Shown here in pieces: positions 27,764-39,253 of a DNA stretch of 64,000 nucleotides. Source of the stretch: Raphanus sativus (taxonomy: Eukaryota; Streptophyta; Magnoliopsida; Brassicales; Brassicaceae); contig NC_079518.1 in the NCBI RefSeq assembly GCF_000801105.2, positions 15,480,800 to 15,544,799 on the forward strand, written 5' to 3'. A program made the translations under genes and the position numbers. The first letter of the stretch is position 1. Each line of letters starts with the position of its first letter. The notes under the pieces are model-generated. The model was not told the DNA's origin. It saw only the letters and a program-made list of their open reading frames with translations, and ran no database searches.

Positions 27764-28117
27764 TCTCTATAATATTATTTGAAAAGTGAACTTCTCTATG
27801 TAGCACTCTCACGTTAATTTAAAAAATGGTTAATTACATGCATAACCTTTGTAAATTAGAAGTATTATTCATATATGTAAATACTAAGAGCTTTTTGTTA
27901 TATTTTCTTTTTTCTTAATAATATTACAATTTTAATTTTGTTTTTATTATTTTATCACAAATCATATAAATATAAAAATCATTATGGCCTTTGAAATCTG
28001 ATTTTTTGTTGTACGAGAAAACTTGCCTAATTCAAAAACTGTTATATTTCTTTCTTCCGCAGATGGCGTATTGTCGGAAAGAAACCTACGCTTAGGTATG
28101 TTAGAATTTGATATATA
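27764..28117 (+). mobile_element. Helitron-like 5' end fragment
   Basis: Starts TCTCTATAATATTATTTGA after A, nearly identical to the start of the next element at 28118, but no 3' terminus is seen before that element begins. It is probably a truncated or displaced copy. Confidence 0.45.
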
Positions 28118-29302
28118 TCTCTATAATATTATTTGAGAAGTCAGTTTCTTACGTGTCGCGCTCACTTGTTAACTCTTACGGTGGTTTGATTAGAATGATA
28201 CCCTTAATGAATCAAATATATATAATTATTATTAAATATTTATTTTATCTTATTTTTCCTTTTTATTTAGGGTTTCCTTTTACTTTTTTCAAATAACTTA
28301 TATAAAAGAAAATTTAAATTTTAAAACGAAAAATATATAGTGAAATTCATAATAAGGAAATTTTACAAAATAATCTTGATTTTAAATGAAAAGAAACAAA
28401 TTCCCCTTTTAAAACATAACCTTAAAACAACATAATATATATTTTATAAGTATAAAGCATTTTATCTAAATCAATCTATATCTCAAATTATTAAAAAATA
28501 ATTTAAATAACATAAATAATGATATAAAGATATCTTTAGTAAACAAAATTTAATGTAATCTTCTTTTAGGTTCCCTTTTATAATCTTCAAAATAACATAT
28601 ATGATAAAGTGAATATTTATAAAACTTAAAACGAAAATATTTTTAAATATAATGTGATTTTATGAAAAAGGAAAGTTTAGAAAATAATCTTGATATGATA
28701 GTAAATAATTAATCTTTCTTTTTAGAATGTATCATTTATGTTTTTTATGAAATTTTGTACATATAATTACTTTATTTTGATAATTTTATTTTTTGAAAAT
28801 TAACATATATTAAATTACTAAGTCCTATAAAATTAACATTTTCTTGGGGCTATTTACAACTAGAAAATTATATAATATATATACACATCTAAGATGAAAA
28901 CCAAACAAATGCAATGAATACAATTAATATGATTTGGTTGAAATAGATTAGAAATAATTATACTTGAATTTGATTCATATGTAACTCGAAATACCAATAA
29001 ATGAGTAATTAAACCAATCCATTTTTTTACAAAAAGTCAAACAATAAACAAAAAATAATATATTTTCACTTATAGTGATATTTTTATATATATAAATTAT
29101 AGAACAACTCAACATATTACTAAATAAATATGAAATTCTCAAATAATTTTATTAAATATTAACCAACTATTGCAATTAAGTATCATTGTTATATTTATTT
29201 ATGTAATTTTCAATTGATCGACACTTTCAGTTTATTTTTACTAGATAATTATCAAAACAACTTATACATTAAATTATACATAATCTTATTAATATATATA
29301 TA

Positions 29303-29334
<32 letters not shown>

Positions 29335-29662
29335 CTAGATAAGAATCAAACTACATGAAAATTAAAAAAAAAATCAAAATTTTAATTTGTATTAACAAAA
29401 ATATCTTAGTTGAATTGAAACGGTAAATGTTATATGATATATCCAAATAATAACCAAACAATCGAGATATTAATCCAAAATTATACATCTAATTAAATAA
29501 CATAATGTTACATAAATAAAACCTAGCATATTGATTATAATATAAATAACAAAATAGTTAAAAATTTAAAAATTAATAAATTATAATAATGTAAATAAAT
29601 TATTATAATATATTTACTTTATAAGTATTTATATCTGTGCATGAGTACGGAAAATCACCTAG
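28118..29662 (+). mobile_element. Non-autonomous Helitron
   Basis: Begins TCTCTATAATATTATTTGAG preceded by A. Ends with a decayed hairpin (CTGTGC-ATGA-GTACGG), a spacer and CACCTAG at 29662. The base after it is C rather than the canonical T. The interior is AT-rich with internal near-repeats (for example 28305 and 28610) and a TA run at 29297-29332. No Rep/helicase gene. The right border is fair rather than certain because the hairpin has mismatches. Confidence 0.55.
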
Positions 29663-29689
29663 CATATATATAATCCTTGTTATATTTAC

Positions 29690-31330
29690 TCTACTACTTC
29701 TGTTTTCTAAAGCTTCAAAAGGATAGAAGACTATCACAATTTTGTTTTCTCTGCTTCTTTCCTAGGTTGTCGCATGAGACCCAACAACTTTTTGAGAGCG
29801 CCTTTTCCTTCCCTAATCCTACATGGAGTAGTGTTCCAAAAGTTGATCTGGAAGTCGTTCAGTGGCTCCCTTGAGATACTATCATCCCCATGTTTTTGAG
29901 GGGCCGATCCTTTTTCTTTAGATTATAGATAATAAAATTCTTAAAATCCAAAGGAAATTCTCATTGCCTCTATCGATGGAACTTTGGAGCCCAGCTAGAT
30001 TTGAACGAGCTTCTGATGGAGGAATGGATGAAATTTACATCTATGAGGCCTTATTGGTGGCAAATTTTGAAGGGGAATACCTCCTCTAATAGCGGAAGTT
30101 CGTCATACTTTGGTTTTCTCATTCACACAACTCGATCCTCTAACTTGGGGAACTCTAACTTGGATGAAAGTTTTTATGATGTTTCTTTACTCCACTGGCT
30201 AATAGGAGAGAGTTCTATCATATTCGTTCCCGAGATGGCCAACCAGTTGTTAAAGAACCGTTGAAGGCTACCAAAGATAGCTAGCATACCTTTTGGGAAT
30301 CGTTGGAATATAAGCTATATGTTAATGAAGGTCAGAGGGGCCTCACGGCTTTCCCTTGTTTTGCATTGTGTAGTAAAAATTCGTGACTTCAATTTATGGA
30401 ATATTTATTTAACTCTTAGCTAATATGCATCTAGTGTTAGCTTTCACCCAGTCGGTATCATTTGATACGAAATCATTGGGTGTAGGAGGCACTGACTATT
30501 CCTAGGACATTAGATGGGTTTCATTCTTGGTGACTCAGGAAGCTTTGTTTCAAATTCGTATCTGGTGTAAGAATCCTTCTCTTAGTTGTCATCACTTTGT
30601 GGTGTCGCTTACCTTTCCTTTTTTTATTTTGTACTTAATAGAGAATAGGCTGGAGTTTCCTATAGCTCCTGTTTTTGATGGATCTATCGAGGAGTGTGTA
30701 GTGCCGGTTTTGGATGCTCATCCCTTTCCAATTGCTGATCCATGGGAATACAATCATTGGGAGGTGAGAGATTCTACCACTATGAGTTACAAGGTGTTTG
30801 TCAGGGATCAAAACGAGGGAGATTATAGGAAAATCCTTTTTCTTTGGGCAAAGGTTCAGACTTTGATCAGCCAACAATAATCAGTGATCCAGACGGCGAG
30901 GATCACTTCTTGCTGGAAACTTATGTAGCATTCACATGTATTGGAAGCCCCACAAAGAATTCTGATCAGTGCCAATAGGTGACGGGTCGATGATGATTTA
31001 GGAGGCTTTCTCCTATGTCGGTTCCTGACAGAGGATTGATACTCTCTGGAGACCTATCTCGCTAATCACCTCTCCTTTTTGCTGTTTTAATATCTGGTTT
31101 ATGAATTTTGTCATTGGTCCTTTGATGACTTTTCTTTGTTTTTGAGAGAACATTCTTTTATGCCTTGAGCTTTATTCACTGTTTTACTCATGTTTGTTTT
31201 TAGGCCAATTGTTTGCATTCTCCCTTCTAAAATTTTTTCATCGTTTCTAAAACTACTTTGTAGTGCTGAAAAACATCCGTCGCTTGCAAGTTTTCCTTTG
31301 TGTCGGTTTTAACGTCTGCGGTCATGATTG
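29690..31330 (+). pseudogene. Unassigned, retrotransposon-like coding relic
   Basis: This block is clearly less AT-rich than its surroundings and holds several open pieces in different frames: SPARFERASDGGMDEIYIYE at about 29980, VTQEALFQIRIW at about 30530, and ENRLEFPIAPVFDGSIEE at about 30645 running into PWEYNHWEVRD. The style recalls gag-like or plant mobile-domain sequences of Brassica retroelements, but I cannot name the family with confidence. Stops and frameshifts are frequent. No LTR, target duplication or poly(A) was found. Confidence 0.35.
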
Positions 31331-32159
31331 TTAATCTTTTTTGGCGTGCTTTCTAATTTTCCACAGATGACGTCAATTGTTTGATCTGAATTTAGCACAT
31401 GATGGAAGTATATATGAATTCAATTGTAGGTATATTTGAAAAATGTTTATTGATGAATAAAAAAAATTATAAAAATAATAATATTATAAAATTATGTCAA
31501 ATCAATAAAACCAAAGGAATGATATAACCCTAGTTTTGTGTCGAACGGTATGTGTTTTTAAATCGATTCTCGTTCTTTGACAGTCTCCTTATATATAGAA
31601 TCTCTTTTTTTCTATTTCCTTAAAGTCGATCTAAATGTATGCCAACATCAGTTCATCTTGTCGGTTTCAATTAAGCTGGACTAAATTCTATTATTTTAGT
31701 GGATCTTGTCTCAGACAAAGAGTCTGAATGGTGACCGTGGTTTGGTTAAAATAATTAGTGGTGCATAGTGCGGTATGGTGCAACTGTAGTTTGTGCCATT
31801 TGCAGGATAAATGCAGATTTTGTAAAAAAATAGTGCGGTTTTGATGTAAAGTAGTGCGGTTTTGATTGAAAATAATGTAAATATATATATATCACTATAA
31901 TTAAAAATTATTTTAGTGAAAATATCATAACTTTTATAATTTAAAATATTAAAATTAATTTGAAATAAAAATTCTACATTTTTAAATTTTATTTTAAATA
32001 GAAATCTAACTACTAAAATTCTTTTGAAATAAAAAAACAAATCAAAAACATTGTAATGATTTTTAACAACAAAAAATATTGGGAAATTGTCAAAAATACC
32101 ACATTCATAATATCGTTTGAAAAAAATTTCATGTTTACACTAACTAATATTGCCCTCAG
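31331..32159. other. AT-rich spacer
   Basis: No gene. Around 31750-31870 the unit 'agtgcggttttgat' and its variants repeat four times (AGTGCGGTATGG, AGTGCGGTTTTGAT twice). The source is not recognised. Confidence 0.4.
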
Positions 32160-32189
32160 TTTAAAGAGAGAAAAAGACATTTAAACGCT

Positions 32190-32415
32190 AGGGTTGACTA
32201 ATCTAAACTTAAGATTTAGATTTGAGATGTGGGGTAGATTTTATTGTTTAGAGTTTAGGGTTTAGAGTTTACTGTTTCGATTTAAGGTTTTAGGGTTGAA
32301 ATTTTAAAAAAGTATATTTTGAAAACAAAAAAAAATTTTAGAGTTAGGATTTAGGTTTTAGGGTTTATGATTTAGAGTTGAGGGTTTAGGGTTTATAGTT
32401 GAGGGTTTAGGGTTC
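32190..32415. repeat. Interstitial telomere-like repeats (degenerate TTTAGGG)
   Basis: Many spaced copies of (G)TTTAGGGTT and variants (GTTTAGAG, GTTGAGGG) appear in one orientation, for example at 32260, 32350 and 32385-32410. They match the plant telomere unit TTTAGGG imperfectly and are common as dispersed degenerate blocks in Brassicaceae. Confidence 0.6.
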
Positions 32416-33540
32416 GAATTTTGTAAAAGCATAATTCGAAAAATATAAAAAAGTTCTTTTTATTTATTTAAAATATTATATTATATATATAGAAACAATG
32501 GTATAAGAATCTTTTATCTTTTAATAAAAAAAATAGTTTTGAAAATTTGTCTTCAATGGTGGTAAACATTAATAATGGTACCAACAAAATGGTAAACATG
32601 CAGATTCCCAAAAAATATAATATAGAACAAATATTATGTCTTTATATATATTCATAAAACGAGTAAATATTTTGAACATACGTAGGGGTGGCATTTCGGT
32701 TTTAATTTAGATTGAGTTTGTTTATATGAGTATTAAAAAACTTTAACCAAAATAAACAAAAATTATTCGGTTAATTTGGTTCTTGAGTTCGAATTGATTT
32801 GTACTTGTCTAGTTTAATCGAGTTGGTTTTTAATCTTATTCTAAGTCGGTTACTAAATTAAAATTACATTTATTGAAGAAAAATATATACTATAGATATA
32901 TTATATTTGGTATAATGTTATTTATTAAATAATGTTATTATATTATTGATTAGTTAAAGTTAAATAAAAATAATGAGTTAATAATACCTTAAACAAAGAA
33001 AAAGCATTCTCTCCATTTCAGAAATATCCATGTTTTAAAAAAAATTGTTTCTAAATGATAGCAAATTATAAATTTTAAGAATAAATTAATTGTATTATAT
33101 GAATTTGATTGGTTTAAAAAATTATAGAATATAGCTAAACAGAAAAAAAAAATATTATCAAAATTTTCCTTTTTTAATAAGTGCGAAAATCTGGGAGTAT
33201 AAGTTAATATATTATTTCCTGTGTTCAGTTACCAAAAGAAGTTGTGATGTGTTGAAAGCGGAATTCGAAAAAGCGCTACTCAATGCGTTGTTGGAAAATT
33301 AATAGCGGTTTCACTAATTTTTTCACAACGTATTTCGAAAATGCAAATCACAATGAAATATGTGAATGGTAAACCAATTGGGGTTTTGTAAATTTCGCAG
33401 TGAATTCCGTGAATTACATGTCGCCATTATCAACCATATATTCCATTCACGTGGTTCTGACCACAAATCACGTGGTCCTGACCTCAGATATCTGGTTATC
33501 TATAAAAGGTTCGAACTTCCATAAAGAAAGTGACAAAACG
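32416..33540. other. AT-rich spacer with a decayed Stowaway-like piece
   Basis: At 33005-33205 the ends CTCTCCATTTCAGAAATATC and CTGGGAG resemble a worn Stowaway MITE, but too few bases match to define it. From 33230 the sequence is less AT-rich without a recognisable frame. Confidence 0.35.
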
Positions 33541-33620
33541 TGGTCTTGATGAAAAGAAATTAATTTAATTACAAAAGCTGGTCTTGATGAAAAGAAAACT
33601 AATTAATTACAAAAAGCTCG
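33541..33620. repeat. Short tandem duplication beside the non-LTR insertion
   Basis: Two copies of TGGTCTTGATGAAAAGAAA followed by an AATTAATTACAAAA-type tail sit at 33541 and 33580. They lie just left of the retroelement target site. Confidence 0.65.
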
Positions 33621-33642
33621 TGCAGTATATATTGGCAAAGCA

Positions 33643-34752
33643 ATGCAACGCATTGTAGACACCTTTAATTCTCAAAGAGAAAAAGAGAGTATCCTTCTCT
33701 TTTCGGCGTACGGCCGGCGCGCGAGCGACCGTGCCATCGCCGAGAGGATCTGTTTTGGCATTATTTTATTCCTTTTCTTCTCGCTGTACGCAGTACTTTC
33801 ACTGTCAGCCTTGTCCGAGCTCTGAGAGCGTAAATATCGTTGTCTGTGGTTTGGCTTTTGGAGGAAAGACGCGGTCGGTTAAAGATCTTCGAGGAGAAAG
33901 AAGAGGGTTGTTTGTTCTCTCCGGATGATGGAGTCTCCCATAGATCCATCGACGCCGGTCTACATGCGGGGAGGAGGAGGGGGGGGGGGGGGGTGGGGGC
34001 TTTTTTCAGATATCCACCGACGCCGCTATAGCTTACCGGGAAGGGGAGGCTATGTCAGCTCTTGCTTCGTCGGCTTCTGGACTACGGAGAGAGGAGGCTT
34101 ACTAAGCTAACCCAAAGCTTTTGGGTGGTGGTGATTAAATCGAAGGATCTCAAGTTTGGTGTGGCTTATGATGAGCTCGTGGGCTGTCAAGGAGGAGACC
34201 TCAGCTTGAGAGGAAGATCTCCGGTGATGCGACGACGTACGAGAGGAGAATAGCGGTGGTTTCTTGGCTTGCTTGTCTAGGGTTTCCGGTGGTTCAAGTC
34301 GGAGAAAAGTCGGTAGGGCGAAGACCTCTCTGGCGTGAAGACAGAGCGCCGTAGATCAGCTATGGAGACGTGGAGACTCTGCGTTATCGGAGCTCCGGCA
34401 AAAAGAGGGTGTCGGTGGTTTGGGTTGTCGACGGCGGTGCGAAGTGGTTCGATCAAGTAGAAGCGGGGTGACGCGTGGCGTACAGATGGGCCAGATTCTT
34501 ACACGTGTCCCGCCTGCCTCCTTGATGCACTACTAGGGCAAGCTGTCTGGTTTTGTGTTTTTGGGCGATGGACCGTTTTGTTATTTTGGGCTTTGCCCTT
34601 TGCTGTAGCAGCCCGGATTTTAGTGGCTTTTTTGGTTAAAACTCTTGTGCAGTCGAACCCAGAGTTTAATTTGCGGATTAGCTTGCTTTATGGGCCTTGT
34701 AATGTTTCCTAGTTTGGACCTTTTAATAATATTTATCTAGATGAAAAAAAAA
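33643..34752 (+). mobile_element. Non-LTR retroelement insertion with 12-bp target duplication
   Basis: The segment is flanked by ATTGGCAAAGCA on both sides (33631-33642 and 34753-34764) and ends in a poly(A) run after TTTATCTAGATG, the signature of target-primed reverse transcription. It is GC-rich against AT-rich surroundings and holds no reverse transcriptase. The 5' part contains leader-like sequence with short open frames and a G-run (33970-33997). It is likely a deletion derivative of a LINE or another non-autonomous retroposon mobilised by LINE enzymes. Confidence 0.8.
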
Positions 34753-34823
34753 ATTGGCAAAGCATATTATTCCAGCTGTATAAGTTCACGCTGGACCTTA
34801 AAGTCAATCATTACGCTATGTGA

Positions 34824-34923
34824 NNNNNNNNNNNNNNNNNNNNNNNNNNNNNNNNNNNNNNNNNNNNNNNNNNNNNNNNNNNNNNNNNNNNNNNNNNNNN
34901 NNNNNNNNNNNNNNNNNNNNNNN
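34824..34923. other. Assembly gap (100 N)
   Basis: Scaffold gap placeholder. It probably swallows the left (3') end of the CACTA element to its right. Confidence 0.95.
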
Positions 34924-37888
34924 GTGTACAATATTTTGGATATGATTTGACCACATAGTTTGGTCGCCCCGCACAAACTCGCATATCCAATCATCGAACA
35001 CAAAACCTCTGGCCAAACCATCAGTCACCTATAAAATAAATAATATATATTATGAATGTTTATTATTTTATACTATATATATGAGTAAAATGTTAATTAT
35101 TTCATATATGTTATGACTCACTATTAAGAAGCCCATGCAGCAAATCCGTTATGTCTGAGTTGTTGAGCTCTTCTTCTGTGGCATGTCTGTAAGTCATACG
35201 CAACTCTGCCATATAACACACTATATAAAAAGATATTATTCATATGAAATGAAAAAACTTATTGAAAATTAATTACAATTTTAAATGAAAAAATATATTT
35301 TTACCTCTCATATTGTAGAACATCTTCACAGTTGGTAAGCAAATATGTTTGCAAATGAGCGTGCTCAATCTCCGTCAGTCTCCGCTTCGGTGGGTTTTCC
35401 ACTTAGTCGTCCTATTTCGCTGAACATGCTTGGGACAGTAACATGATACGTTGCTTTCTCTCCTCTGTCATCATGCCGAGCAGGTCTTCGGTTTTTTGTA
35501 TGCACTTCTGATGGAAAGTAGTTTTCAGCAAAGTTTGAAGTTTCTTCATTGATCACCTGTGCAATTATAGATCCTTCCACCTTGCTTAAATTTTTGATCT
35601 TCTTCTTCAGATGATGCATATAACGCTCAAAAAGATACATCCATCGGTATTGCACAGGACACCAAGCTCCAATTCTCTTGCGAGATGAATAGCAAGATGT
35701 TCCATTACATCAAAGAATGATGAGGAAAATATCTTCTCGAGGTTGCAAGACTAACGGGTACGTTTTCCTTCAAGTACTAATACCCTCCTTCAGTCACTAC
35801 TCTGGTGCATAAATCACGGAAGAAAACACTTTATCCCTGCAACTGCTTCATGAACATTACGTTGTGGTAATAGTGCGGGAAAAGCAAACGGAAGGAGCCG
35901 CTGCATAATCACATGACAATCGTGACTCTTCAAGCCAGTAAACTTTCCTTCGCTTCTGTCAACGCAATTACCCAAATTTGATGCATACCGTCTGGAAATT
36001 TCACTTATCTGTATCCAATCAAAGAACGCTTCTTTTGCCAGCCCATCCAGCCGATAAATGGGAAAAGGTGCCGTACCGTTCTCATCAACGTGAAGTTCAG
36101 AACGATCACAGATATCGACTAAATCCAACCTTGACTTCAGATTATCCTTCGTTTTACCTTGGATGTTGAGGATTGTGTTCATCAGATTGTCGAAAAAGTT
36201 CTTCTCAATATGCATGACATCTAAGTTGTGACGCAATAGATGACTCTCCCAATATGGCAGATCCCAGAAAATACTCTTTTGTGCCAGTTATGTAGCTCTC
36301 CAACAGCATCGACTGGAATGTTTTCATGTCCACCTACGTCTGGCGTCCTTTGTGCACCAATCCCTAAACTGTGTCGCCAAATCTTTCACTAACTTCCGTA
36401 GGTGGATCATCAAACACCTGCTTGTTCTTCGTAAACAAAGTCTTACTCCTACGGTATGGATTGATCAGGTGGTAGAAATCTTCTGTGACAATCAAACCAA
36501 CATGTTTTCCTTCCGTGCTTTAGTTGGAAAGCATCTGTGCTATCTTGACAATATGGACATGAAAGCCTGCCATGTGTTGTCCATCCGGATAACATACCAT
36601 ATGCTGGAAAGTCACTTATTGTCCACATAAGTACTGCCCGCATATGAAAGTTTTTCTCTGCACGAAACATCGTATGTCTCAGCACCAACCGCCCATAGTT
36701 GTTGTAACTCATATATTAGTGGTTGAAGAAACACATCTAGTGATCTCTTAGGATGAGCTGGCCCGGGGACGAGAATGGAGAGGAACAAAAACTCTCGTCG
36801 CATGCACAAATTTGGCGGCAAGTTGTATGGTGTCACAATCACCGGCCATAGAGAATATTGTCTTCCATGCTTTCCAAATGGGCTGAAACCATCAGTGCAT
36901 AATCCCAGATAAACATTTCTTCTCTGTTCAGCAAATTCTGGATATGTTGATTGGAAATGTTTCCAAGCCTTCGCATCTGAAGGATGTCTAATCTCACCAT
37001 TTGTAGAATGCTCTGCATGCCATCTCATTGCCTTCGCCGTGCGCTCACACTGATACAACCTCTTCAATCTTTCCGTCAAAGGCAAATACCACATTCTTTT
37101 GAATGGGACCGGAACTCTTCCCCTCGTTCCTGATGACGAGGTTTCCAACAAAATTTGCATTTATCCCGATCCTTATCCGCTCCCAGTAGATCATGCAGTT
37201 GTCGATACATACATCTATCACTTCGTACGGTAATCGAAGACCCGCAACAAGTTTCTGAACCTCGTAGTATGAACCCGGTGCAAGATTATCCTCTGGCAGA
37301 ACACCTTTAACATAATCAGCTATCGCATCTACGCATTCTTCCGCCAAATTATAATCTGTCTTAATACCCATCAATCTACTTGCAGATGATAAAGGTGAAT
37401 GACCATCTCTACAACCTTTATACAAAGGTTGTTTTCCTGCATCCAACATGTCAAAATATCTCCCCGATTCGAGATTTGGTTCTTCCCCTCTATAATGATC
37501 ATGTACCATCTGCTCAGTACCTACACCATAATCTACATCCATTCTCGGTTCTTCTAACCAACCATAAGACTGAGGTTGTTCGCTAACAGGCTGAGGTTCG
37601 CTACTACTACCATATTCAAAACCAGTTTCCCCATGAAGATACCAAACTTTATAATTCCGTGCAACCCTTTTCTATACAAATGTTTCCAAACTTCCCATTC
37701 TTTTATAATTCTATTGTTATTACAGTAGAGCAGGGACATCTTACCATACCAGTATTTGCATCCGGGTGCTGTTGAACAAGCTTCATGAATTCTCCAATAC
37801 CTCGAACGTATTCTTCTGTAAGCAAATTGGTGTTGGGATCCAAATGAGGTCTATCCATCCACGAACGAAAATAATCTCCAGAAGACAT
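34924..37888 (-). pseudogene. CACTA tnp2-type transposase, frameshifted
   Basis: The protein starts MSSGDYFRSWMD (37888) with the transposase-associated N-terminal domain, ending CPCS. A frameshift near 37735 leads into YCNNNRIIKEWEVWKHLYRK. Next come the tnp2 core blocks AMRWHAEHSTNGEIRHPSDA, WKHFQSTYPEFAEQ and LGLCTDGFSPFG (36860-37000), then LCMRREFLFLSILVPGP and LQPLIYELQQLW. Further on, LRHNLDVMHIEKN at about 36220 and the DUF4218-like AVAGIKCF region lie in other frames, with WMYLFERYMHHLKK at about 35630. Many stops and frameshifts make it non-functional. The spacing of the domains is what an intact CACTA gene would show. Confidence 0.85.
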
Positions 37889-37984
37889 GATTTTTTCGAA
37901 TTTCTTATGATAAGAGAGAATGAAGAGAGAATGAGGAGTGAATGAGATGATGAGGAGAGGTTGCATTTATAGGAAAATGCTTAC

Positions 37985-38350
37985 GGCAATCCGACGCCAT
38001 TCCGACGAAATTCCGACAAATTATAAAAAATCCGTCGGAATTCCGTCGGTTTTTTTTAAAATGGCTAACGGCTATAACGGGCATATTCTTTCTCGCCAAC
38101 GGTCGAGAGCTTCCGTCGGAACGGCGTCGGTATATTCCGACGGAATTCCGACGACCGTAACGGTTATAATTTTTGTCGGGCTTTCGTCGGAATTGTCGTC
38201 GGAATATACCGACGACCGCCCTTCGTCGGAAGTTCGTCGGACTGTTCCGACGAAATACCGACGAACCCGTGTTTTTGGGTTTCGTCGGTATGTCGTCGGA
38301 ATGTGGTCGGAATGGTCCGACGACTTCGCTTTCCGTCGGAGTGGTCGTCA
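37985..38350. repeat. CACTA subterminal motif array (TCCGACGA / TCGTCGGA)
   Basis: About twenty copies of a TTCCGACGAA-type motif occur in both orientations within 370 bp of the CACTA terminus, denser toward the end. In En/Spm elements such subterminal repeats are binding sites for the small TNPA protein that pairs the ends. Open frames running through it are rich in R, S and T only because of the repeat. Confidence 0.85.
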
Positions 38351-38419
38351 GAATTTCCCTGTTTTTCTTGTAGTGTTATTTTTCAGTTTCTGAATTCAAT
38401 TTAAGTTTTGATGATGAAT

Positions 38420-38745
38420 TTTGAGCATGTTAGAAAATATTTTTGGTCGATTTGGTCTATTGTAACCACCATAACTTAGCCATAACGTTCGCATAATTCA
38501 GCCGTATTGTAACCATAACTCAACCGTACTAGAAACAATATCTCAGCCTTTGAGTGTAACAAAGTTGTATTGTAACCATAACTCAACCAAAATGTATGTG
38601 TAACTCATACATAACATATGCATAACTCAACCGTAATTTGATTATAACTCAGGAGTATTGTAATCATAACTTAACCGTAAAATATGCATAACTCAGTCGT
38701 AAAGTATACATAATTTAGTCTAAAAATCATACATGTTCGCAATAT
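38420..38745. repeat. AACTCARCCGT motif array, left block
   Basis: About eleven copies of a CATAACTCAACCGT-like motif in one orientation, spaced irregularly at 15-40 bp and separated by variants of 'tattgtaacc'. The same motif recurs at 40150-41360. It lies just downstream of the Mutator-like coding fragment when read on the minus strand. Confidence 0.75.
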
Positions 38746-38751
38746 CTCTTC

Positions 38752-38942
38752 TTAGGAGGTAGCGTCGCTGAATCTTCGTCTTGTGGTTGGTCGTCTTTGT
38801 TTCTCCTCCAAACTGATACCATCATAACCCCCACCGTAATCTTTGAGTACCGAACTTGCTAGTTCGTCATGTGTTGTTTCTTCATCTATATACAGAACTC
38901 TGCACCATCTATTGTCGACGTTGAATACATATTGTTTTTCTT
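38752..38942 (-). pseudogene. Mutator-like transposase N-terminal fragment
   Basis: The minus-strand frame reads KQYVFNVDNRWCRVLYID, then THDELASSVLKDYGGGYD, ending FSDATS-stop. The pattern of a W followed by a hydrophobic strand and 'ELxxxVLxDYG' resembles the N-terminal region that precedes the DNA-binding domain in MuDR-type (MULE) transposases. A plausible splice acceptor (TTAAG) stands before it. No catalytic domain follows, so only a remnant is left. The call is by pattern only. Confidence 0.4.
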
Positions 38943-39253
38943 AACCCAATTACCAGAAATAATAACTATCAGATACACAAGATCTCAGAGAAGATGAATG
39001 AGAAGAATAACAATGACGAAGATATATGAAGAATATGAAGAAGAAGACATGGCGTCTGTAACATCAACCCTAATTTGACTGTTGTAACGTTAATAATGAC
39101 ATGACAAGTAAGAGCTGACTGGGTTTAAGATCAGTGCCTTACGCGAGATGAAGATTATATAAAATTATTTTTACACATTATATGTTTTTACATATATATA
39201 AATAATAAATATATATTAAATAATTGAAAATTCAGTAACTATTATGTATATAA
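38943..39253. other. Spacer within the Mutator-like remnant
   Basis: An A/G-rich stretch with many GAAGA units (38980-39060) and then AT-rich DNA up to the Helitron. No gene is recognised. Confidence 0.4.

Larger units (their letters stand above)
34924..38375 (-). mobile_element. CACTA (En/Spm) transposon, left end missing
   Basis: The right terminus on the minus strand is CACTACAAGAAAAACAGGG at 38375, the standard CACTA inverted repeat; TTA follows on the plus strand and would be the 3-bp target site. Inside it come a subterminal motif array, a promoter region and decayed tnp2 transposase frames. The matching left terminus is not visible and should lie in or beyond the gap at 34824. Confidence 0.85.

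Noticed and set aside
33643..34253. Several 60-codon open frames in the GC-rich insertion
   Set aside because: Overlapping frames in a GC-rich non-LTR leader; none shows domain similarity.
38173..38373. Arginine/serine-rich open frames in the CACTA end
   Set aside because: They are translations of the TCCGACGA subterminal repeat, without codon bias or start context.
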